Source: Desulfovibrio piger ATCC 29098
GTDB taxonomy: Bacteria > Desulfobacterota > Desulfovibrionia > Desulfovibrionales > Desulfovibrionaceae
Assembly: GCF_000156375.1 (NCBI RefSeq)
Contig: NZ_DS996354.1
Coordinates: 107,424 to 161,133 of the forward strand
Length of the DNA: 53,710 bases
Reading direction: 5' to 3'
Both the position numbers and the translations under genes were made by a program. The notes under the pieces were generated by a model, which saw nothing but the letters and a program-made list of their open reading frames with translations, made no database searches and was not told the DNA's origin. Below, piece by piece: positions 32,577 to 40,555 of the stretch (the first letter of the stretch is position 1; the number at the start of each line of letters is the position of its first letter).

Positions 32577-34670
32577 CTAAAGGCGGATCCGGTTCATGGG
32601 CTGGACGCTGATCTCCGGGGTGAGCTCCTGGTAGGAGACCACGGGCAGGCGGTAATGCTCCCCTTCGATAAGGCGGCGCACATAGCGCCGGATGTCCATG
32701 CTGGCCAGCAGGACGGGCATCTGGGCATGCTTGCGGTAATCGCCCGCCGCTGCCCCCACCGCCGCGATGAAGCGGCGCGAGGTATCGGGATCCAGCGCCA
32801 GAAAGGCCCCGGCCGACGTCTGGCGGATGGCCTTGCGGATGCTCTCTTCCACCGAGGGATCCATGAGGATGGCCGGCAGCATGTTCTGGCCCCGTGAATA
32901 CATGTAGCTGATCTGGCGCTTGAGGGCCCCGCGCACGTACTCGGTCAGCATGACGGTATCTTTTTCCTTGGGGCTCCATTCGATGATGGCCTCGAGGATG
33001 TTCCTTAGGTCGCGGATGGAGACCTGTTCCTGGGCCAGACGCTGGAAGATCTCCGCGATGCGCTGCACGGGCAGCAGGCGGGTGGCTTCGCGCACCAGAT
33101 CCGGGGCGCGCTCCTCCATGCGGTCCAGCAGATATTTGGTCTCCTGCATGCCGATAAAGCTGGAGGCATGCCGCGCCAGTATCAGGGAAAGATGATAGGC
33201 CAGGATGCGCGAATGGGTCATGCAGGAAAGCCCGGCCTGCTCCAGCAAAGGCTGTTTTTCCGCCGGGATCCACAGGCTTTCCACATCAGGCAGGAAGTTT
33301 TCTCCGCGCCGTACGTCCAGACCGAGCATGCGCAGGGTATCCTCGCTTTCGCGTGCCAGCACCATGCCCTGTTCCAGATGCCCGCGCGACATGGGGATCT
33401 CGTTGACCTGGAGCTCGTAGGACAGGCCCGACAGGGACGAGGAGACACGCAGGTTGATGCCCGGAAAGGGCACGCCGAGGTCGAAGTACAGTGCACGGCG
33501 CAGGGCGGAAAGCTCGTCGTTGAGATTGTCGTAATCCAGGGAAGCCGCCAGCCCTTCCGAAATGTCGAGGATGATGGGGACCGTGGGAGCAAAGTCGTCC
33601 TGGGGACCGGAGGGCCGCCCCTTGCGTTCCTTGCGGGTAGCGGACTTGAGGGACTGGTTGAGTTCCTTGCGGGCATCCCGGGGCGCGGGGGCGGAACGTA
33701 TCCTGTCCAGGATGTAGCCGAGACCGGCGATGGCGAAGGCCAGGGCGAACAGCTGCGGCTTGGGGAAACCGGGGATGAGCGCGAAGAGGAAGATCAGCCC
33801 GCCCGCCATGAGCAGGGCCTTGGGCTGGGCGAAGAATTGGCCGCCGATCTGCGCACCCACGTCTTCCTGGGTATCACCGGAACGGGTGATGAGGATGCCG
33901 GCCGAGATGGCGATGATGAGCGAGGGGATCTGGGAGACGAGGCCGTCGCCGATGGTCAGGATGCCGTAGATCTCCAGGGCTTCCCCGGCAGAGATGCCGT
34001 GCTGAGTGATGCCGATGACGGTACCGCCCACGATGTTCACCACGGCCACGATCATGCCGGCGATGCTGTCGCCCTTGACGAACTTCATGGCGCCGTCCAT
34101 GGCGCCGAACATCTTGCTTTCCTGGCTGATGATGTCGCGGCGGCGCTGGGCCTCTTCCATGTCGATGACCCCGGCGCGCATGTCCGCGTCGATGGACATC
34201 TGTTTGCCGGGCATGGCGTCCAGGGTGAAGCGCGCGCCTACTTCGGCCACGCGTTCGGCACCCTTGGCGATGACTAGGAACTGCACGATGGTCAGGATCA
34301 GGAAGACCACGGCACCCACCACGAAGTTGCCACCCAGCGCGAACTCGCCGAAGGTCTGGATGATCTCGCCGGCGTCGGCGTTGAGCAGGATCAGGCGGGT
34401 GGTGGTGATGTTCAGGCCCACGCGGAACAGCGTGGTGAACAGCAGCATGGTGGGGAAGGAGGAGAATTCCAGCGGTGTCCTGACATACATGGTCATCATC
34501 ATGATGGCGAAGGACAGGGCCAGATTGGCACCGATGAGGGTATCCACCAGGGCCGTGGGCAGGGGCATGATCATCAGGGCGATGACGGCCACCAGCAGGC
34601 CCACCAGGGCCAGGTCGCTATGACGTGTGGTCAGGGAGACGATGTTGCGTGCGTCGGAGAAGAGACTCAC
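32577..34670 (-). CDS. sctV: T3SS major export apparatus protein SctV (YscV/LcrD family)
   Basis: 697 aa. The N-terminal half has about eight helices with the FHIPEP-type core (LLFTTLFRVGLNITTTRLIL; KQMSIDADMRAGVIDMEEAQ). The C-terminal half is the cytoplasmic nonameric ring that docks chaperone-substrate complexes (about residues 355-697). The length is standard (YscV about 704). The ATG overlaps the sctY stop (ATGA). Together with the adjacent sctY and sctX it reproduces the Yersinia yscX-yscY-yscV order. Confidence 0.97.
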   Translation of the reverse strand: MSLFSDARNIVSLTTRHSDLALVGLLVAVIALMIMPLPTALVDTLIGANLALSFAIMMMTMYVRTPLEFSSFPTMLLFTTLFRVGLNITTTRLILLNADAGEIIQTFGEFALGGNFVVGAVVFLILTIVQFLVIAKGAERVAEVGARFTLDAMPGKQMSIDADMRAGVIDMEEAQRRRDIISQESKMFGAMDGAMKFVKGDSIAGMIVAVVNIVGGTVIGITQHGISAGEALEIYGILTIGDGLVSQIPSLIIAISAGILITRSGDTQEDVGAQIGGQFFAQPKALLMAGGLIFLFALIPGFPKPQLFALAFAIAGLGYILDRIRSAPAPRDARKELNQSLKSATRKERKGRPSGPQDDFAPTVPIILDISEGLAASLDYDNLNDELSALRRALYFDLGVPFPGINLRVSSSLSGLSYELQVNEIPMSRGHLEQGMVLARESEDTLRMLGLDVRRGENFLPDVESLWIPAEKQPLLEQAGLSCMTHSRILAYHLSLILARHASSFIGMQETKYLLDRMEERAPDLVREATRLLPVQRIAEIFQRLAQEQVSIRDLRNILEAIIEWSPKEKDTVMLTEYVRGALKRQISYMYSRGQNMLPAILMDPSVEESIRKAIRQTSAGAFLALDPDTSRRFIAAVGAAAGDYRKHAQMPVLLASMDIRRYVRRLIEGEHYRLPVVSYQELTPEISVQPMNRIRL

Positions 34671-35023
34671 AGGCGGCTTCCCCCTGCGGCAAGATAGGCA
34701 TTGAGGGCATTGCGGGCCTCATCAGGGCGTTGAGCCTGCCACAGGGCACGGGCCCTGAGCAGATGCAGCACGGCATCCCGGGAGGCCAGCGGTCCGCCCG
34801 CCAGGACGTGGTCCAGCTGTTCCAGGGCGCGTTCGGGGTCGCCCAGCTCCAGCCAGGCCACCGCAAGACAGCGCCGGGCCCAAAGGTCGGCGGGATCAAG
34901 AGCGAGCAGGGCCAGGGCCAGCTTGCGGGCACGCTGGAATTGTCCCATGCGCAGGAAAAGATGGCCCAGCACCTGAAGGGCACGGCCCTGGCCGGTGGTG
35001 AGCGGAGAGGTGGCCTCCGCCAT
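34667..35023 (-). CDS. sctY: T3SS TPR chaperone SctY (YscY-like)
   Basis: 118 aa, about 2.5 tetratricopeptide repeats (ALQVLGHLFLRMGQFQRARK, CLAVAWLELGDPERALEQLD, RARALWQAQRPDEARNALNA). YscY is 114 aa, binds YscX and contacts SctV. Assignment rests on size, TPR fold and position between sctX and sctV. AGGAGG lies in the end of sctX; the genes are 1 base apart. Confidence 0.82.
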   Translation of the reverse strand: MAEATSPLTTGQGRALQVLGHLFLRMGQFQRARKLALALLALDPADLWARRCLAVAWLELGDPERALEQLDHVLAGGPLASRDAVLHLLRARALWQAQRPDEARNALNAYLAAGGSRL

Positions 35024-35024
35024 G

Positions 35025-35393
35025 CTAGCCTCCTACCATCAGGCCCGTATAGGCCCGAAGCAATTCGGTATTTTCCAGCAGCGGCGCCAGCTCGTCACGC
35101 ACGAACGCCCGCACGGCGGGCTTGTCGCTGTCCTTGAGGGTCGTCAGGGCGCCCTGAAGCTCCATGTGGAAAAGCTCGGGCTGGAGAAGGGAACCGTCGC
35201 CCACGGGCGGGCACAGGGCCGCCTCCAGCTGCTGGGCCGCCTTGCGGCTGTTGTACAGCTCGTCCAGACCGGCTTCACGCATGGCGCTGGAGGCCAGCGG
35301 ACGGGCATCAGGCAGGTGCCCTGCCGTCCCGGGATCCATGATGTTCTGTATCCCCAGTCCGGGATCCAGCAGGTTGATGGGGGATGATGCCAT
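35025..35393 (-). CDS. sctX: T3SS early-secreted protein SctX (YscX-like)
   Basis: 122 aa, the size of Yersinia YscX. The N-terminus is flexible and the C-terminal half helical, ending ENTELLRAYTGLMVGG, the part that in YscX binds YscY. I use the ATG at 35393; the frame runs upstream through the sycN-like gene, but that is a shadow. It is secreted early in assembly by the Ysc subfamily. Confidence 0.8.
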   Translation of the reverse strand: MASSPINLLDPGLGIQNIMDPGTAGHLPDARPLASSAMREAGLDELYNSRKAAQQLEAALCPPVGDGSLLQPELFHMELQGALTTLKDSDKPAVRAFVRDELAPLLENTELLRAYTGLMVGG

Positions 35394-35395
35394 GA

Positions 35396-35770
35396 TCAGG
35401 CTCCCTGTAGATGGTTCATGACGCGGGCCAGTTCCATGACGGCCTCTTCCAGCAGCGCGGCCGTGGCCTGCCGTTCGGGGAGGCGGGTCAGGAGGATGAG
35501 GTTGTCCCCTTTCATGCCGGCGGTCAGGGAAAAGGCGCGCGCATGCCGGTAATGGCACAAGGCCAGGGCCCGTTCGGGCAAGGTGCTGTCATGCGGGGGG
35601 AAGGGGCGGGCCAGATAGACCAGCAGTTCCTCTTCGCCATGCCGCTGTTGCTTTTCGAAATACAGGCGCCCCATACCGCTGACATCAAGGGCCACCAGCC
35701 CCTGCGGGGAAAAGGCCAGCCCGGGCAGGCCCATGCGCAGGCCGAAAGTGTTCAGTTCGTGGTTCAGCAT
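35396..35770 (-). CDS. T3SS class I chaperone, SycN-like
   Basis: 124 aa (Yersinia SycN 123) with the alpha/beta CesT/SycN fold. LGLRMGLPGL-like helix 1 (NTFGLRMGLPGLAFSPQG) is followed by a strand pair around LDVSGMGRLYFEK, a central strand block EELLVYLARPF and a C-terminal helix ATAALLEEAVMELARVMNHL. It sits directly after sctW, as sycN follows yopN-tyeA, so it probably delivers SctW. 30 bases separate it from sctW, and 2 from sctX. Confidence 0.78.
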   Translation of the reverse strand: MLNHELNTFGLRMGLPGLAFSPQGLVALDVSGMGRLYFEKQQRHGEEELLVYLARPFPPHDSTLPERALALCHYRHARAFSLTAGMKGDNLILLTRLPERQATAALLEEAVMELARVMNHLQGA

Positions 35771-35800
35771 AAGATCTCCGCGTATGTCTTGGACAAAGGC

Positions 35801-36916
35801 TTATCCCTGTTCCGCCAGCCAGGCGTCTTCTTCGGCGATGGCGGCATCCACGGCATCCTGGACGGCATCCAGGACCTTCATGCGCCCCTCGTTGCCGTCG
35901 AACAGGGACGGGGCGAAGGCGCGCGCGGTATTGAGCAGCTCCTGGAGGAAAAGCACCTTGCGCTCGATGTCCGGAGCGCCGGCTTCTTCGGCCAGGCGGC
36001 TGATGCGGTTGCCGCTGATGTAGCGTTCCTTGCGCAGGTCCAGCACCTTGCCCAGCAAGGCCATATCGTCCAGGGGGCAGTGCCGGATCCCGTGGACGCT
36101 GCTCCAGCGCTCCAGCAGGCGGGCGCACAGGCTGCGGGCGCTTTGCAGTTGCCGCAGTTCGCCCAGGCTGCCGTTGACGTGTTCCAGATGGCTGGTCTCC
36201 ATGCTGGGCACGTCGGCCGCAAGATCGCTGGCCAGTGCCTTGTAGAGGAAGTCCATCGCGGCGTCGAAATCCTTGCCGTACGTCTTCTGGATATGGTCGT
36301 AGAGGCTGTTGACGTCTTCAAAATGACAGACGGTTTCCCGGTAGAAACTCCCCAGCGCGCCGGCATCGCCCAACCCTTCGAATCCCCGGGCATTGAGCGC
36401 GCCGTTGATCCCTGCACGTATGGCAGGGCCTTCCGTACGCTCCAGCTCTTCCAAGGCCTCGTTCAGGACGCGCAGGGTCTCCGGCGGGGTATCGGGGGTG
36501 GCGGACAGCTCATCATAGATGTCCTTGAGGGCGGCCCAGGCCTCGGAGGGGTCGGGAAAGAAGCGGCGCAGCTGGCGCAGGGCTTCTTCTTTTTCGGTCC
36601 GGGAGTCCAGAAATCCCTTGAGGTCCTTTATCTTCTGGACCTCGCGGGCTCCACGCATCATCTCCTGGTACTTCTTGATGCGTTCCTCCATGGCCTCCTT
36701 GATCTCGTCCCTTTCCTTGCGTTCTTCCAGTTCGAAATCATCCGTGGTGTCCGCTGCAAAGGTCAGTTCTTCGGCAGCTTCGGCCAGCAGGGAAAGGGGA
36801 GATTCCACGACGGTGACCTCATTGCCGAACAGCGAACCTGTGGCTGCGGAGGATGCCGTCGTATCGCGGGACGTGGGCTGCACCTGGGAGTGCTGGATGG
36901 AAAAATCGATGCTCAT
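35801..36916 (-). CDS. sctW: T3SS gatekeeper SctW (YopN-TyeA fusion type)
   Basis: 371 aa. A flexible Ser/Thr-rich N-terminus (secretion signal and chaperone site) is followed by the HrpJ-like helical domain (about residues 60-270; ERIKKYQEMMRGAREVQKIK) and a TyeA-like C-terminal domain (about 285-365; CPLDDMALLGKVLDLRKERY). In Yersinia these are two genes; here they are one, as in InvE/SepL/CopN. It regulates the order of translocator and effector export. It is the first gene of the minus operon, with a -24/-12 promoter 56 bases upstream. The SD (GGGAGG) is 12 bases from the ATG, rather far. Confidence 0.9.
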   Translation of the reverse strand: MSIDFSIQHSQVQPTSRDTTASSAATGSLFGNEVTVVESPLSLLAEAAEELTFAADTTDDFELEERKERDEIKEAMEERIKKYQEMMRGAREVQKIKDLKGFLDSRTEKEEALRQLRRFFPDPSEAWAALKDIYDELSATPDTPPETLRVLNEALEELERTEGPAIRAGINGALNARGFEGLGDAGALGSFYRETVCHFEDVNSLYDHIQKTYGKDFDAAMDFLYKALASDLAADVPSMETSHLEHVNGSLGELRQLQSARSLCARLLERWSSVHGIRHCPLDDMALLGKVLDLRKERYISGNRISRLAEEAGAPDIERKVLFLQELLNTARAFAPSLFDGNEGRMKVLDAVQDAVDAAIAEEDAWLAEQG

Positions 36917-36948
36917 GACGAACTGTGCCTCCCGATCCCGTAAAAAAA

Positions 36949-36959
36949 TGTTGGCAACA
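36949..36959. promoter_or_regulatory. Candidate activator-binding dyad 1 (TGTTG-G-CAACA)
   Basis: An 11-bp palindrome with perfect 5-bp arms, just beyond the minus-strand -12 box. Related copies lie at 37009-37020 and as a half-site TGTTGGC at 37126-37132. They are possible binding sites for the sigma-54 activator. The location over the start site of sctW transcription could also mean repression. Confidence 0.35.
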
Positions 36960-36971
36960 CGATATGCTATA

Positions 36972-36987
36972 TGCCAGAATCATGCCA
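36972..36987 (-). promoter_or_regulatory. Sigma-54 (-24/-12) promoter of the sctW operon
   Basis: The minus strand reads TGGCATGATTCTGGCA: -24 GG and -12 GC exactly 10 bases apart, matching TGGCACG-N4-TTGCA at all but two non-core positions. The -12 element is 56 bases upstream of the sctW ATG. Confidence 0.72.
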
Positions 36988-37008
36988 CATGTTTCTGGTA
37001 GCATGACC

Positions 37009-37020
37009 CTGTGGCAACAG
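37009..37020. promoter_or_regulatory. Candidate activator-binding dyad 2 (CTGTGGCAACAG)
   Basis: CTGT/ACAG arms around GGCA, similar to the dyad at 36949. It lies about 24 bp upstream of the minus-strand -24 element and about 165 bp upstream of the plus-strand -24 element, within enhancer range of the latter. Confidence 0.35.
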
Positions 37021-37184
37021 CAAGGGACTCCCTGTGAGGTCCGCTACCCTGCCTGTACAAATGTCCTGTCCGGGAGGGTGTTTCGAGAACTTTGTTGCTT
37101 GCCGAAAAAAGCAAAATATCAAAAATGTTGGCGCTTAGGTGTGTTGGAGAGTATTTTTGATGCTTTTTTAGCCAAATACACGCA

Positions 37185-37201
37185 TGGCACGCTTTATGCT
37201 T
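37185..37201 (+). promoter_or_regulatory. Sigma-54 (-24/-12) promoter of the translocator/needle operon
   Basis: TGGCACGCTTTATGCTT: a full TGGCACG -24 element (37185-37191), with GC at 37198-37199 exactly 10 bases after GG. The -12 GC is 38 bases before the ATG at 37237. The region 37080-37200 is AT-rich, as expected for an activator-opened promoter. Confidence 0.85.
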
Positions 37202-37236
37202 TACCAATTGCAACTGAATACAAAAGGAGCTTGGTT

Positions 37237-37533
37237 ATGTCGTTTACGGAACAGGATATGAAGAAGCAGATGGAAGATTTTGCCGCCCTCCGTGAAGAAT
37301 TCTCCCGCCTGGAAAGTCAGGAAAAAGCCATGCGCAAGCAGCTCGGCCTGCCGGAGCAGGAGAAGACGGATCCGGCTTCCCTGACTCCCGAACTGCGCAA
37401 GATGGTCGAGGAAGCCGAGGCCGAAGCCCGTCGTGCCGGTGAAGCCCGTGCCGCCCATGCCCGCACCGCCGCCAGACCGGCTGCCGCCAGTGGTATCCCC
37501 GGAGGTGGCCGCCGGAACATCGTCCGCCTGTAA
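37237..37533 (+). CDS. Small coiled-coil protein heading the T3SS translocator operon
   Basis: 98 aa, highly charged. Residues 5-60 form a predicted coiled coil (MKKQMEDFAALREEFSRLES, then KAMRKQLGLPEQEK), and the C-terminus is Ala/Arg-rich, ending GGRRNIVRL. I do not recognise the family. In position and size (before filament, chaperone and translocators) it matches LcrG/PcrG or an EspA-type co-chaperone. AGGAG lies 7 bases before the ATG. A longer open frame upstream crosses the sigma-54 promoter and is not coding. Confidence 0.75.
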   Translation: MSFTEQDMKKQMEDFAALREEFSRLESQEKAMRKQLGLPEQEKTDPASLTPELRKMVEEAEAEARRAGEARAAHARTAARPAAASGIPGGGRRNIVRL

Positions 37534-37618
37534 GCAAGCAGGGCCCAAGCCTCACGCTGCCGGTGCCGGAAAATTATTTTTTCATTTTTTTCAACAGGGT
37601 ATAAAGTAAGGAATCCAT

Positions 37619-38185
37619 ATGAGCCAGGTCGATCTTAACAATGTCTCTGCAACCTCTTCCTTTGGCGAGCTGGGCCCCACCACGAGCTTGCAGTTGATGT
37701 TCGCCAAGCTGCAACTGGAGCTGGCCACCACCGCCAAGACCCAGGCCATGGACAAGATGGACGCCATCGCCAAGGTGCAGGACGAACAGAAGCTCGTTTC
37801 CCAGCTTCTCAACGAGGCCCGGCAGGCCAAGGCCGATGCCAACTCCGGTATCGCCGCAGGCACGCAGACCGAGACCTATTCCAACGGGACGACGGAAAAG
37901 AACACCAAAAACTGTACCCTGATGTCCAAGGAAATGGTGGACTACATGGATGCGCACGGCCTGGCCTACGACAAGACCGGCGGCGACTACAATCACAGCT
38001 CTGATGAATGGGACGTGGCCATCACGGCCCTGGAAAGCCGTCTGGAAGAACTGGGCACCAATACCCAGCAGGAGATGGTCTACGTCCAGGACTACATGGG
38101 CCAGTACAACTCCTATCTGCAGGGCGCCAATACCCAGATCGCCAACTCCAACCAGACCCTCACCAATCTGGCCCGTGGCCAGTAA
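37619..38185 (+). CDS. EspA/SseB-like T3SS filament or tip protein, copy 1
   Basis: 188 aa without cysteine-rich or membrane parts. A long N-terminal helix (TSLQLMFAKLQLELATTAKT) echoes EspA's LMFAYMYQAQSDLSIAK region. A variable middle (about residues 80-105, TQTETYSNGTTEKNTKNC) is followed by a C-terminal helix rich in Gln/Asn (QEMVYVQDYMGQYNSYLQ, then NSNQTLTNLARGQ). EspA-type proteins polymerise into a sheath between needle and pore. The assignment is by helix pattern and operon position, not by strong identity. The SD is AAGGA. Copy 2 follows 26 bases later. Confidence 0.72.
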   Translation: MSQVDLNNVSATSSFGELGPTTSLQLMFAKLQLELATTAKTQAMDKMDAIAKVQDEQKLVSQLLNEARQAKADANSGIAAGTQTETYSNGTTEKNTKNCTLMSKEMVDYMDAHGLAYDKTGGDYNHSSDEWDVAITALESRLEELGTNTQQEMVYVQDYMGQYNSYLQGANTQIANSNQTLTNLARGQ

Positions 38186-38211
38186 GGCAGCGGCCGACAT
38201 AAGGAAATGAT

Positions 38212-38844
38212 ATGAGCCAAGTCAATTTTTCCTCGACGTCTTCTGTTTCGTTCGGTGAACTGGGCCCCACCACGAGCCTGCAGCTGATGTTCGCCAAGCT
38301 GCAGCTGGAACTGGCCGAGACCGCCAAGACCCAGGCCATGGACAAGATGGATGCCATCGCTTCGGCGCAGGATGAGCAGAAGCTGGTCTCCCAGCTGCTC
38401 AATGAGGCCCGGCAGGCCAAGGCCGATGCCAATTCCGGTGTGGGCAGTGATAAGGAAAAGACCCAGACTTATGAGCTCCCCAAGAAGGATGCCGACGGCA
38501 ATATCGTGCGCGATGCTCAGGGAAAGGTGGTCTATGAGACGGTCACCGAGACCGTGCCCAAGGGCAACAAGGCGACCTTCATGAGCCAGGAGATGGTGGA
38601 TTACATGGACGCGCACGGCCTGGCCTATGACAAGACCGGCAACAACCACTCGCACAGCGCCGACGAATGGGATGTGGCCATCACGGCCCTGGAAAGCCGC
38701 CTGGAAGAGCTGGGCACCAATACCCAGCAGGAGATGGTCTATGTCCAGGACTACATGGGCCAGTACAATTCCTACCTGCAGGGCGCCAATACCCAGATCG
38801 CCAACTCCAACCAGACCCTCACCAATCTGGCCCGCGGCCAGTAG
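38212..38844 (+). CDS. EspA/SseB-like T3SS filament or tip protein, copy 2
   Basis: 210 aa tandem paralogue of the preceding gene. About 65 N-terminal residues are near-identical, and the last 60 residues are identical in protein with only synonymous DNA changes. Only the central insert differs: about 43 residues (about 80-125) with charged, turn-rich sequence such as LPKKDADGNIVRDAQGK and VVYETVTETVPK, against about 20 in copy 1. This is the exposed region in EspA-type filaments. The two may form mixed filaments or alternate in use. The SD is AAGGA. Confidence 0.72.
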   Translation: MSQVNFSSTSSVSFGELGPTTSLQLMFAKLQLELAETAKTQAMDKMDAIASAQDEQKLVSQLLNEARQAKADANSGVGSDKEKTQTYELPKKDADGNIVRDAQGKVVYETVTETVPKGNKATFMSQEMVDYMDAHGLAYDKTGNNHSHSADEWDVAITALESRLEELGTNTQQEMVYVQDYMGQYNSYLQGANTQIANSNQTLTNLARGQ

Positions 38845-38887
38845 CCGTCGGAAGGACAGGACGACGGCATCCCCCCAAGGAGCGAGT

Positions 38888-39424
38888 ATGAATCAGATCA
38901 CTGAACAGGAAAAAGACATCCAGGCCGCCCTGCTGGACATGGCCAAGGCGGCGGGTTTCACGGAAAAGGAATTCCACACCATCCAGGCCGCCCTGGAAAA
39001 GGGAGCCACCCTGGCCGATGTGTTCAACATCAGCAAGGATACCCTGGAATCCGGCTATGCCTATGCCTACAATCTGTACAAGGCGGGCAACTACAAGGAT
39101 GCCGAAAGCATGTTCCGCGGCCTCTGCATGTATGATGGCGACGATCCCCGCTACTGGATGGGGCTGGCCGGTTGCCTGCAGGCCCGTGAGGCCTGGCAGC
39201 AGGCCATCGATACCTACGGCATGGCCGGTGTGGCCGGCGGCCTCAAGGATCCCGCACCGTTTTATTATGGCGGCCTGTGCTATCTGAAGCTGGGTGACGG
39301 CGAGAATGCCGCGGCTTCCTTCCGCGCCGCCCTGGGGCTGGGCGATGCCTCCGTCCCCGCGCACAAGGCCATCCATGACCGTATCCGTGCCCTGCTTGCC
39401 ACGCTGGCCCAGTCCAAGGAGTGA
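38888..39424 (+). CDS. T3SS translocator chaperone (SycD/LcrH/SicA TPR family)
   Basis: 178 aa with three TPR units (about residues 55-165): SGYAYAYNLYKAGNYKDAES, YWMGLAGCLQAREAWQQAID and FYYGGLCYLKLGDGENAAAS, the classic class II pattern. It binds the two hydrophobic translocators encoded immediately downstream and keeps them soluble. AAGGAG precedes the ATG at 38888. The stop is 4 bases before sctE's ATG. Confidence 0.92.
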   Translation: MNQITEQEKDIQAALLDMAKAAGFTEKEFHTIQAALEKGATLADVFNISKDTLESGYAYAYNLYKAGNYKDAESMFRGLCMYDGDDPRYWMGLAGCLQAREAWQQAIDTYGMAGVAGGLKDPAPFYYGGLCYLKLGDGENAAASFRAALGLGDASVPAHKAIHDRIRALLATLAQSKE

Positions 39425-39428
39425 TGCC

Positions 39429-40535
39429 ATGAGTATGGTTCAGGGAACACAGTCCGGGACGCCTGCGACCGATCTGAGCGCGTTGCTGCAACTGGCGGCG
39501 ACCCAGCAAGGCTCGAGCAACACCCTGGATGTCAAGGATCTGGAAGAAAGCCTCAATGCGTTGCGTTCCTTCCTGGCTGCGAGCGGCGATTCGCTGCTGC
39601 CGGATCTTGAGGCACCGGCCTCGAAGAGCAACGCCACGGTCTCGCTGTCCGCTTTGACCATGAGCGGTCTTTCTCTGGAGACCTTGCTGGATGCTGTGGG
39701 CTTCGAGCAGCGCCGCACCGAGACCAAGGCCGGTGTGGCCTCACTGGAGGCCCGCGCTCAGGAGCGCGCCATGGCCAATGAGGAAAAGCTCAAGTCCATC
39801 CAGGAGCAGCTGGAAAAGGCCAAGAGCCAGAGTTTTCTGAACGGTCTGCTCAAGGCGTTCAAGGTCATCGGCATGGTCCTGGCGGCCATCGGTTCCGTGG
39901 CCATGATCGCCGCCGGTTCTGTGGGACTGGCGGCCGGTGGCTCCGGCGCGGCGCTCATCGCCGTCGGTGTCGCGAGCCTGGCACTGCTGACCAGCTCCAT
40001 CATGGAGGAGGCATCAGGCGGCAAGGCCGGTTTCAGCCTGTCGTTCATCACCGGCAAGATCATGGAAGCGTGCGGCGCCAGTGATACGGCGATCCAGTGG
40101 ACGAAGTTCGCCGTGGATCTTGCCACCACCATCGCCATGACGGCGCTCACCTTCGGCGCCGGGGCGGCAGGTACGGCCGGAAAGGCCGCCCAGACCGCTA
40201 CCAAGGCCGTTTCGGATACGGCCCAGACCATCCAGAAGGCGGCCTCCTGGACGGCCCGTGCGGCGACCATGGCCGGTGGGGCAAACACCATTGCCCAGTC
40301 GGCCACCAGCATCGCTTCAGCCTGCAACGAAAAGGACATCAGCTACCTGCAGGCCCAGCAGAAGCATTTGCAGGCCATCCTGGAGCGCATCGCCATGGCC
40401 AATGAGCTGGATATGGAACATATCAAGGAAGTGATGCGGCGCTCCGAGCAGACGCTCCAGACCGTATCGGACATCGTCGAGGAAAGCGTACAGGCCAACG
40501 TGGCCATCCTCAGCGGCAATCCGGCCATGGCCTGA
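39429..40535 (+). CDS. sctE: T3SS major translocator SctE (YopB/EspD/SipB family)
   Basis: 368 aa. An N-terminal soluble part leads into a coiled coil (about residues 95-135, EARAQERAMANEEKLKSIQE). Two hydrophobic hairpins (VIGMVLAAIGSVAMIAAGSV with AALIAVGVASLALL near 140-190, and LATTIAMTALTFGAGAAG near 230) insert in the host membrane. A C-terminal amphipathic coiled coil follows (about 300-350). This is the signature architecture of the large pore-forming translocator. The sequence between the hairpins keeps the conserved ITGKIMEACG. Confidence 0.9.
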   Translation: MSMVQGTQSGTPATDLSALLQLAATQQGSSNTLDVKDLEESLNALRSFLAASGDSLLPDLEAPASKSNATVSLSALTMSGLSLETLLDAVGFEQRRTETKAGVASLEARAQERAMANEEKLKSIQEQLEKAKSQSFLNGLLKAFKVIGMVLAAIGSVAMIAAGSVGLAAGGSGAALIAVGVASLALLTSSIMEEASGGKAGFSLSFITGKIMEACGASDTAIQWTKFAVDLATTIAMTALTFGAGAAGTAGKAAQTATKAVSDTAQTIQKAASWTARAATMAGGANTIAQSATSIASACNEKDISYLQAQQKHLQAILERIAMANELDMEHIKEVMRRSEQTLQTVSDIVEESVQANVAILSGNPAMA

Positions 40536-40555
40536 TGCCTGAAAAGGGAGACCGT

